NCBI GenBank assembly: GCA_033782935.1
Contig: JAWQEG010001420.1
Location: forward strand, 558,001 to 622,000
Reading direction: 5' to 3'
Length of the DNA stretch: 64,000 bases
Source: Petrolisthes cinctipes
Taxonomy: Eukaryota; Arthropoda; Malacostraca; Decapoda; Porcellanidae
Both the position numbers and the translations under genes were made by a program. This document shows positions 53,401-62,742 of this stretch, piece by piece. The notes under the pieces were generated by a model. The model saw only the letters and a list, made by a program, of their open reading frames with translations, searched no databases and was not told the origin of the DNA. Within the stretch, counting starts at the first letter, position 1, and each line of letters begins with the position of its first letter.

Positions 53401-56400
53401 TATAAATATCAACCATTATTTATGGGGTGGTGTTGTGTTTGGGTTTCATTACAGTGCTTGGACTGTAAATATCAACAGTCATTCATAGGGTGGTGGGTGT
53501 GTGAGTGTGATTACAGAGCTTGGAATGTAAATATCAACAGTCATTCATGGGGTGGTGGGTGTGTTGTTATCATTACCGTGTTGGGACTCTAAACATCAAA
53601 AGTCATTCTTGGGGTGGTGGGTGCGTAGGTGTCATTACAGTGCTTAGACTGTAAATATCAAAATTCATATATTGGGTGGTAGGCGTGTGGCTGTTATTAC
53701 AGTGCTTGGACTGTAAATATCAACAGTCAATCATGGGGTGGTGGGCCTATGAGTGTTATTACAGAGCTTGGACTGTATATATCAACAGTCATTAATCGGG
53801 TGGTGGGTGTGTGGTTGTCATTACAGTAATTGAACTGTAAAAATCAACAGTCATTCTTGGGGTGGTGGGTGTGTGGGTGTCATTACAGTGCTTAGACTGT
53901 AAATACCAACAGTCATTCATGAGGTGGTGGGTGTTTGGCTGTTATTACAGTGCTTGGACTATAAATATCAACAGTCATTAATGGGGTGGTGGCTGTGTGA
54001 GTGTCATTACAGTGCTTGGACTGTAAATATTAACAGTCATTCATGGGGTAGAGGGTGTGTGGGTGTCATTACAGTGTTTTGATTGTAAATATCAACAGTC
54101 ATTCATAGGGTGGTGGGTGTCATTAGAGTGCTTGTACTGTAAATATCAACAGTCATCGTTTGGGTAGTTGGTGTGTAGGGGTCATTACAGTGTTTGGACT
54201 GTAAATATCAACCATAATTCATGGGTTGGTAGGTGTGGGGATGTCATTCCAGTGCTTTGATTGTAAATATCAACAGTTATTAATAGGGTGGTGGGTGTCA
54301 TTAGAGTGCTTGAACTGGAAATATAAACAGTCATTCATGGGTTGTGAGGGTGTCATTAGAGTGCTTGGAATGTAAATATCAACAGTCATTCATGGGGTGC
54401 TGGGTGTGAGGGTGTCATTACAGTGCTTGGACTATAAATATCAACCGTCATTTATGAGGTGGTGTTGTGTGTGGGTTTCATTACAGTGCTTGGACTGTAA
54501 ATATCAACAGTCATTCATAGGGTGGTGGGTGTGTGAGTGTCATTGCAGAGCTTAAAATGTAAATATCAACAGTCATTCATGGAGTGGTGGGTGTGTTGTT
54601 ATCATTACAGTGCTTGGACTGTAAATATCAAAAGTCATTCTTGGGCTGGTGGGTGTGTAGGTGTCATTACAGTGCTTAGACTGTAAATATCAACAGTCAT
54701 TTATTGGGTGGTGGGTGTGTGGCTGTCATTACAGTGCTTGGACTGTAAAAATCAACAGTCAATAATGGGGTAGTAGGCATATGGGTGTCATTACAGAGTT
54801 TGGACTGTAAATATCAACAGTCATTTATGGGGTGGTGGGTGTGTGGGTGTCATTACAGTGATTGGACTGTAAATATCAACAGTCATTCTTGGGGTGGTGG
54901 GTGTGTAGGTGTCATTACAGTGCTTAGGCTGTAAATACCAACAGTCATTCATGAGGTGGTGGGTGTTTGGCTGTCATTACAGTGCTTGGAATGTAAATAT
55001 CAACAGTCATTCATGGGGTGGTGGCTGTGTGTGTGTCATTACAGTGCTTGAACTGTAAATATCAACAGTCATTCATGGGGTAGTGGGTATGTGGGTGTCA
55101 TTACAGTGGTTGGATTGTAAATATAAACAGTCATTAATAGGGTGGTGGGTGTCATTAGAGTGCTTGAACTGGAAATATCAACAGTCATTCATGGGTTGTA
55201 AGGGTGTCAATAGAGTGCTTGGACTGTAAATATCAACAGTCATTCATGGGATGGTGGGTGTGTGAGTGTCATGACAGTGCTTGGACTGTAAATATCAACA
55301 GTCATTTATGGGGTGGTGAGTGTGCTGGTGTCATTGCAGTGCTTGGACTATAAATATCAACAGTCATTCTTGGGGTTGTGTGTGTGTGAGTGTCATTACA
55401 GAGCTTGGACTGTAAATATCAACAGTCATTCATGGGGTGGTGTGTGTGTGGGTGTCATTACAGAGCTTGGACTGTAAATATCAACAGTCATTCATGGGAT
55501 GGTGGGTGTGTGGGTGTCATTACAGTATTTTGATTGTAAATAACAACAGTCATTCATAGGGTGGTGGGTGTCATTAGAGTGCTTGGACGGTAAATATCAA
55601 AAGTCATTGATGGGTTGGTGGGTGTGTGGGTGTCATTACAGTGCTTGTACTGTAAATATCAAAAGTCATTCTTGGGGTGGTTGGTGTGTGGGTGTCATTA
55701 CAGTGCTTGGACTATATATATCAACAGTCAATCATGGGGTGGTGTGTATGTGGGTGTCATTACAGTGCTTGGACTGTAAATATCAACAGTCATTCATGGT
55801 GTGCTGGGTGTGTGGGTGTCATTACAGTGTTTTGATTGTACATGTCAACAGTCATTTACAAGGTGGTGGGTGTCATTAGAGTGCTTGGAGTGTAAATATC
55901 AACAGTCATTCATGGAGTGGTGGGTGTGTTGGTGTCATTACGGTGCTTGGACTGTAAATATCAACCATAATGCATGGGATAGTAGGTGTGGGGCGTCATT
56001 ACAGTGATTTGACTGTAAATATCAACAGTCATTTATGGGGTGGTGGGGATGAGGGTGTCATTACATTGCTTGGACGGTAAATATCATTAACAACTCATGG
56101 GGTTATGGGTATGTGGGTGTCATTATAGTGCTTGAACTGTAAATATCAACAGTCATTCATTGGGTGGTGGGTGTGTGGGTGTCATTACAGTGCTTGGACT
56201 GTAAATATCAAGTCATTCATGGGGTGGTGGGTGTGTGTGTGTCTTTAGTGCTTGAACTGTAAATATCAACAGTGATTCATGGGGTGGTTGGTGGCATTAT
56301 AGTGCTTGGACTGTACATATCAACAGTCATTCATGGGGTGATGGGTCTGTGGGTGTCATTACAGTGCTTGGACTGTAAACATCAACAGTCATTTTTGGGG

Positions 56401-57115
56401 TGTTGGGTGTTTGGGGGTCATTACAGTGCTTGGACTGTAAATATCAACAGTCAATCGTGAGGTGGTGGGTGTGTGAGTGTCATTGCAGTGCTTGGACAGT
56501 AAATATCAACAGTCATTCATGGGGTTGTGGGTGTGTGGGTGTCATTACAGTGTTTTGACTGTAAATATCAACAGTCATTTATTGGGTGGTGGGTGTCATT
56601 AGAGTGCTTGGACTGTAAATATCAACAGTCATTCATGGGGTGGTGGGTCTGTGGGTGTCATGACAGTGCTTGGACTGTAATTTTCAACAGTCATTCATGG
56701 GGTTGTGAGTGTGTGGGTGTCATTGCATTTCTTGGACTGTAAATATCAACCATCATTTATTGGGTTGTGGGTGTGTGGGTGTCATTACAGTGCTCAGACT
56801 GTAAATATTAACAGTCATTCATGTGTGGAAGGGTGTGTGGATGTCATTACAGTGCTTGGACTGAAAATATCAACAGTCATATATGGGGTGGTGGGTGTGA
56901 GGGTGTCATTACAGTGCTTGGACTATAAATATCAACCGTCATTTATGGGGTGGTGTTGTGTGTGGGTTTTATTACAGTGCTTGGACTGTAAATATCAACA
57001 GTCATTCATAGGGTGGTGGGTGTGTGAGTGTCATTACAGAGCTTGGAATGTAAATATCAACAGTCATTCATGGGGTGGTGGGTGTGTTGTTATCATTACA
57101 GTGTTGGGACTGTAA
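50430..57115 (+). repeat. Satellite segment repeated at about 4.93-kb spacing
   Basis: About 50430-52080 matches about 55700-57010. Paired landmarks are the gtaacaactcatggggtt unit at 51159 and the related taacaactcatggggtta unit at 56085 (offset about 4926), and the gggtctgtgggtgtcatgac unit at 51717 and 56645 (offset 4928). The interval contains the younger 1405-bp duplication, so that event lengthened an older shorter period. Subtracting one 1405-bp copy gives about 3.52 kb as the earlier spacing. Confidence 0.72.
51931..54740 (+). repeat. 1405-bp nearly identical tandem duplication of satellite
   Basis: 51931-53335 and 53336-54740 match at a constant offset of 1405 bp (about 23 satellite units). 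Long stretches are identical, including rare variants such as ccgtgttgggactctaaac (52172 and 53577), gtgggcctatgagtg (52337 and 53742) and cagtcatcgtttgggtag. By eye I count only around seven single-base differences, for example near 52143, 52706, 53052, 53151, 53166 and 53219, and no indel, so divergence is under about 1%. An older, more diverged relative lies at about 56870-58200. Confidence 0.88.
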
Positions 57116-59511
57116 ACATCAAAAGTCATTCTTGGGGTGGTGAGTGCGTAGGTGTCATTACAGTGCTTAGACTGTAAATATCAACAGTCATATATTGGGT
57201 GGTGGGCATGTGGCTGTCATTACAGTGCTTGGACTGTAAATATCAACAGTCAATCATGGGGTGGTTGGCCTATGGGTGTTATTACAGAGCTTGGACTGTA
57301 AATATCAACAGTCATTAATGGGGTGGTGGGTGTGTGGGTGTCATTACAGTAATTGAACTGTTAAAATCAACAGTCATTCTTGGGGTAGTGGGTGTGTGGG
57401 TGTCATTACAGTGCTTAGACTGTAAATACCAACAGTCATTCATGAGGTGGTGGGTGTTTGGCTGTTATTACAGTGCTTGGACTATAAATATCAACAGTCA
57501 TTAATGTTGTGGTGGCTGTGTGAGTGTCATTACAGTGCTTGGACTGTAAATATCAACAGTCATTCATGGGGTAGAGGGCGTGTGGGTGTCATTACAGTGT
57601 TTTGATTGTAAATATCAACAGTCATTCATAGGGTGGTGGGTGTCATTAGAGTGCTTAGACTGTAAATATCAACAGTCATTCATAGGGTGGTAGGTGTGTG
57701 AGTGTTATTACAGAGCTTGGAATGTAAATATCAACAGCCATTCATGGGGTGGTGGGTGTGTTGTTATCATTACAGTGCTTGGACTGTAAATATCAACAGT
57801 CAATCATAGGGTAGTAGGTGTATGGGTGTCATTACAGAGTTTGGACTGTAAATATCAACAGTCATTTATGGGGTGGTGGGTGTGTGGGTGTCATTACAGT
57901 GATTGGACTGTAAATATCAACAGTCATTCTTGGGGTGGTGGGTGTGTAGGTGTCATTACAGTGCTTAGGCTGTAAATACCAACAGTCATTCACGAGGTGG
58001 TGGGTTTTGGGCTGTCATTACAGTGCTTGGACTGTAAATATCAACAGTCATTCATGGGGTGGTTGCTGTGTGAGTGTCATTACAGTGGTTGGATTGTAAA
58101 TATAAACAGTCATTAATAGGGTGGTGGGTGTCATTAGAGTGCTTGAACTGGAAATATCAACAGTCATTCTTGGGTTGTGAGGGTGTCATTAGAGTGCTTG
58201 GACTGTAAATATCAACAGTCATTCATGGGGTGGTGGGTGTGTGGGTGTCATGACAGTGCTTGGACTGTAAATATCAACAGTCATTCATGGGGTGGTGAGT
58301 GTGTGGGTGTCATTGCAGTGCTTGGACTATAAATATCAACAGTCATTCATGGTGTGGTGGGTGTGTGGGTGTCATTACAGTGCTTTGACTGTAAATATCA
58401 ACAGTCATTAATGGGGTTGTGTGTGTGTGAGTGTCATTACAGAGCTTGGACTGTAAATATCAACAGTCATTCATGGGATGATGGGTGTGTGGGTGTCATT
58501 ACAGTATTTTGATTGTAAATATCAACAGTCATTCATAGGGTGGTGGGTGTCATTAGAGTGCTTGGACTGTTAATATCAACAGTCATTGATGGGTTGGTGG
58601 GTGTGTGGGTGTCATTACTGTGCTTGGACTGTAAATATCAACCATAATTCATGGGGTAGTGGGTGTCGGGGTGTCATTACAGTGCTTTGACTGTAAATTT
58701 AAACAGTCATTCATGGGGTCGTGCATGTGAGGGTGACATTACAGTGCTTGGACTGTAAATATCAACAGTCATTCATGGGTTGGTGGGAGTGTGGGTGTCA
58801 TTATAGTGTTTGGACTGTAAATATCACCAGTCATTAATGGGGTGGTGGGTGTGTGGGTGTCATTACAGTGCTTGGACTGTAAAAATCATGTCATTTATGG
58901 GGTGGTCGGTTTGTGTGCGTCATTAGTGCTTGGACTGTAAATATCAACAGTCATTCATGGGGTGGTGGGTGGCATTACAGTGCTTGGACTGTATATATTA
59001 ACAGTCATTCATGGGTTGTGTGGGTGTCTTTACAGAGCTTGGACTGTAAATATCAACAGTCATTCATGAGGTGGTGGGTGTGTGGGTATCATTACAGTAC
59101 TTGGACTGTAAATATCAACAGTCATTCATGGGGTGGTGGGTGATTGGATGTCATTCCAGTGCTTGGACTGTAAATATCAACCATCATTCATGAGGTGGTG
59201 GGTGTGTCGGTGTCATTACAGTGCTTGGACTGTAAATATCAACAGTCATTTATGGGGTGGTGGGTGTGTGGGTGTCATTACAGTTCTTGGACTGTAAATA
59301 TCAACGGTCATTCATAGGGTGGTGGGTGTGTGGGTTTCATTACAGTGCTTGGGCTGTAAATATCAATAGTCATTCATGGGATTCTGGGTGTGTGAGTGTC
59401 ATTACAGTGCTTGGACTGTAAATATCAACAGTCATTCATGAAGTGGTGGGTGTGTGGGTGTCATTACAGTGCTTGGACTGTAATTGTCAACAGTCATTAA
59501 TGGGGTGGTGC

Positions 59512-60970
59512 AAATAAGTCCATCTAAACATTTTGGTTTTGATAAAATATTTTCAAAATTAATTGAAGACTTGAAGGAACTTGAGAACAACGGCATTCAA
59601 ATTAATAATGATAATTTGAAGGGGACACTATATTGCATTACTTGGGATAACTTGGGGGGTCTCATGGCATTGGTGCTTTTACAGAAAATTTTTGTAGATA
59701 TTGTAACATAACCCTAAAAGAATTTCCTACTGACCCTGTGCATGTTGGTGTAATGAGAACAGTGGAAGACTATACATTAGCAATACAACAACTTAAAAAC
59801 GAGAACACTGTCAAAATTTTAAATAATGTCATAGGTATTAAATTTAATTATCCATTCAATGCACTGAAATATTATCATGTCTGCAAAGCAGGTTTTCCAC
59901 CATGCCTGGGTCATGACATTTTTTAAGGTGTTGGTGATTATAATGCTGCTCTGATATTGAAGAATTTAGTAAATGAAAAGAGATGGCTAACTTATGCAGA
60001 ACTTAATCAGTGTATAATTATGTTTCTTTATCGTGGTACAGATGCTGCCTCAATGCCATGTCAAGTAAATACTTCAGGTACTAAATTAGGTGGTCAGGCT
60101 ACACAAAACTGGTGTTTAATCAGGCTGTTGCCTGTTATATTATATGGCAAAATAGTTGATGCTAATGATCCTGTTTGGCAGTTGTTCCTGTTATTACGTA
60201 ACATTACTGAAATTATCTGTGCCCCAAAGTTTGACGACTCTGACCTTGCATATCTAGCAATACTTAATAATGAATATTTAGAAGACAGACAAAGAATTTT
60301 TTCAAATGACAAACTGAGGCCAAAGCATCATTTTCTAAAACATTATCCAAACCTAATTTTGCTGTTTGGCCCATTAATTCGTTTGTGGACATTACGCTTT
60401 GAAAGCAAGCACTGCTAATTCAAAGGATGCATTAAAAGTGCCCATTCCTTCAAGAATGTGTATCAGACCATGAGTGAAAAACATCAGTTATTACAAGCAT
60501 ACAAACAGGCCAGTTCATATTTTCCCACTGATATAGAGGTTGTAAAAAACATTTTGTTAATCTCAGATACATAAAGTTCAGATATTAAAAAAGCCTTAAT
60601 GATGTGTCAGATTACTGAAGGTGCAGAAGTTAGCTTGGAAGTGACAATAATGGGGACTCCATACAAGAAGGGACACTATGTGGTGTTAAGTAAATGTGAA
60701 CAGGGTATAATGTTAGGTGAGATTCAGTTCATAATATTGAACTCCTGTACACAAGCATACTTTTTAGTAAAAAAATTCACAGAACAAATTTCCAAGGAGT
60801 TGCAATTATCTACAGTATTGAACACCTTCCTATGCTCTTCCTTTAAATGTACAGAATTTTCTAAACTCCTAGATTATTACCCACTGGTTGACTACAAAAG
60901 AGGAAAATAATTGTTGATCCCACTCAAACACAATATATCTGCATAAGACTTCCAAGAAAATTGAAAAGGT
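59512..60970 (+). pseudogene. Transposase-like protein remnant, 5'-truncated by satellite
   Basis: Coding-like sequence begins right at the satellite edge with SPSKHFGFDKIFSKLIEDLK and runs in successive frames: LKGTLYCITWDNLG (to 59655), SHGIGAFTENFCRYC (from 59660), GIKFNYPFNALKYYHVCKAG (59834-59893), GFPPCLGHDIF, then WLTYAELNQCIIMF, TQNWCLIRLLPVILYG (60103-60150), LRPKHHFLKHYPNLILLFGP, LWTLRFESKHC and FKNVYQTMSEKHQLLQAYKQ. I recognise this as a widespread multi-copy transposon-associated protein of arthropods and fishes with unassigned superfamily. Lesions: a +1 change in the G run at 59654-59659, TAA at about 59924 in place of Glu, TAA at 60416-60418 in place of Tyr, TAA at 60572-60574, and a frameshift near 60905 before a readable end KIIVDPTQTQYICIRLPRKL. 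The N-terminal half is absent. Confidence 0.72.
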
Positions 60971-61598
60971 AATTTAAAGATTATAATTCTATATTCATGT
61001 AGACCATTAGATTTCCTGTACAGTACTGTATACCAGTACTACAGTACATTATATTCATCTCCTTTCCCTGGGGCATGATTTCAAGAAAATGACAAAAGGT
61101 TGAACTGAAATGGAAGTTAAATGTTAAAGTTCCATACAAAAGATTAAAACATTCTGAACTGGAATTGGTTGTAGCTAAGGACCATGATGGTTATGAAGCT
61201 GATGACAGTGATAGTGATACTTGTAGTACAAGTAGTAGAGAGACAGTGATTTACATGACAGGTAAAGTACAGTACTGTACCATATGCACTGTAATTATGA
61301 AAACTGCTTATATGAGTAATGTACAGCATACTAAAGTAACTCCACTTCTCTACCTTTAATTGTGTTCTACATTGAATTTTTTACACAAAAATCATAAGTA
61401 AAATGAAAATGGTTAAATGACTTCTGTAAACTGGGGTTCGACTTCCCTGAGCTCAGCTAGCTAAGTTAAACTGTTCTAATGAGATATGGTAGGCCTATGT
61501 GCAGTTATGGTAACTTACTTCCTTGTTTTGGATCATTATGGGTTTAATCTAGCAGTAGCTGTTTCATTTTCTAATTATTTTCTAATTATCAGAGACTG
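60971..61598. other. Intergenic region between two mobile-element remnants
   Basis: Mostly AT-rich and unassigned. It holds two near-identical palindromes, gtacagtactgtac at 61267-61280 and tacagtactgta at 61019-61030. An open stretch at 61093-61263 reads VKVPYKRLKHSELELVVAKD followed by an acidic/serine-rich segment (ADDSDSDTCSTSSRE), and is followed by a splice-donor-like acag/gtaaagt at about 61262. It could be a last exon or remnant of the preceding transposon-type gene. Not recognised. Confidence 0.45.
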
Positions 61599-61893
61599 GA
61601 TTGATTGATTTATTTATTGATGCTATTAGGCATCTGGCGGCGCAACAGCAATGGTCATATACCGCCCAACATAAAATGGTCATCTACATCATTAATAAAA
61701 TATGTGAAAAGATTAAATAATTTTCACTACCTCGAAAGGGAGAAGCAGCATGAATAAAACCCACATCTTCCAAAAAATCATATATTAATGAAATAACCTA
61801 CTTAAGTTAGATATATAAAAGAATTGAAATATTAACGAAAGAAACATTAAACTTTAACTACCTAAAAATAAATAGCCATAAATACAATAAAAT
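61599..61893 (-). other. LINE 3' untranslated region and 4-bp tandem tail
   Basis: AT-rich sequence after the RNase H stop, ending on the minus strand as gcatcaataaataaatcaat followed by caatcc, i.e. a tandem of 4-bp units (ATAA/ATCA) at 61599-61622. I-group LINEs commonly end in short tandem repeats rather than poly-A. The element's 5' end is outside the window, so no target-site duplication can be tested. Confidence 0.65.
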
Positions 61894-62742
61894 TTACAAT
61901 TTGTGGAGAAGGCCAGCCTCCTCCACATATGAGAGGGTGTTCCCTCCCACACCACAAGCCTCCTCCCCGAGGACCTGAGAGAGACTGTAAGAACCGTCAC
62001 CCTCCTGGTACTCAGAGAGGTGCCTACGACGAAGGTCACCAAGGCTGGGACACTCAACAATAAGATGCCGCATTGTCAAAGGGACCAGACAATCATCACA
62101 GTAGGGATGGTGAGCCCTCTCCATTAAAAAGCCATGAGTCAATAATGTGTGGTCAATGCGCAGATGGACAAGAGCCGTCTCCCACCGGCGGGACAGGCCA
62201 CTGTAGCTCCACAAACCAAGGTGCTGGCGGATGTCGCGGAGCTTGTTAGCCCCGACGGCATCCCATCTGTCCTGCCAGCAGGAACAAACAGTAGCATCTA
62301 TGTAGGGTCGAAGGTCCACTGCAGGAACAGGATGATGCCTGGTAGGAGGCCGGGAATTGGAGACCGCAGCCTTAGCCAGGGCGTCAGCCCGCTCATTCCC
62401 ATCAACACCCACATGGGCCGGGACCCAACAACAAGTGACTTTGTGGCCACGACGACCCAGGAGGACAAGCCACTCAAGAATGGCCAACACCAGGGGATGG
62501 GAAGAGTTAAAATTACACAAGGCCTGCAAGGCACTACAGGAATCGCTAAAAATAGTAAACGGAGGCTGAGGGAGAGTAAAAATTACTTGGAGGGCATATA
62601 AAATAGCCGAGAGCTCAGCAGTAAAAATTGACATGACAGAAGGGAGCCTGCCGCCACGGCAAAAGTCAGGAAAGACAACTCCAAAGCCAACTCCAGCATC
62701 AGACTTTGACACATCAGTGTACACGAGTGAAGGCATGTTCTA
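61894..62742 (-). pseudogene. I-group LINE RNase H and C-terminal domain
   Basis: RNase H degrades the RNA strand of the RNA-DNA hybrid during LINE integration. In the 62736-61894 frame (280 codons) the active-site set is complete: Asp8 (VYTD), Glu41 (TAELSAI), Asp65 (FSDSCSAL), His108 and Asp118 (WVPAHVGVDGNERAD). The usual YTDGSK has become YTDVSK. A C-terminal C-x2-C-x7-H-x4-C motif follows at residues 213-229 (CDDC...HLIVEC), usual for I-group elements. The domain is separated from RT by a frameshift in the A run at 62742-62746, so its apparent Met start is not a real start. Stop at 61894-61896. The plus-strand frames at 62149-62945 are antisense shadows. Confidence 0.87.

Larger units (their letters stand above)
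11110..59511 (+). repeat. 62-bp satellite array, right block
   Basis: About 790 units of the same satellite, resuming on the other side of the 6.4-kb insertion with the same orientation and phase. Long-period duplications (annotated separately) show that arrays of 9 to 40 units have been copied as blocks, each region having its own period. No inverted units, unique spacers, genes or other insertions were seen within the block. The array ends at about 59511, directly after a ggggtggtg, where unrelated transposase-like sequence begins. Function is unknown. Its size and monotony fit constitutive heterochromatin, which is an inference. Confidence 0.97.

Noticed and set aside
821..59143. About a hundred plus-strand open frames of 60-156 codons rich in Cys, Trp and Gly across the satellite
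   Set aside because: They follow from the 62-bp period (three units = 62 codons), all three frames give the same three peptides in rotation, and each ends at the unit's TAA. No selection for one frame is visible.
1..59511. CRISPR-like array
   Set aside because: Repeats are directly contiguous with no unique spacers, units vary by substitution, and the context is eukaryotic mobile elements.
1..59511. Telomeric or subtelomeric repeat because of the G-rich strand
   Set aside because: No TTAGG, TTAGGG or similar short telomere unit occurs in tandem. The unit is 62 bp with an A/T-rich half.
59484..59711. A 75-codon gene starting with ATG-like codons in the last satellite unit and running into transposase-like sequence
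   Set aside because: The first codons are satellite sequence. The real protein is truncated at the junction and frameshifted at 59654-59659.
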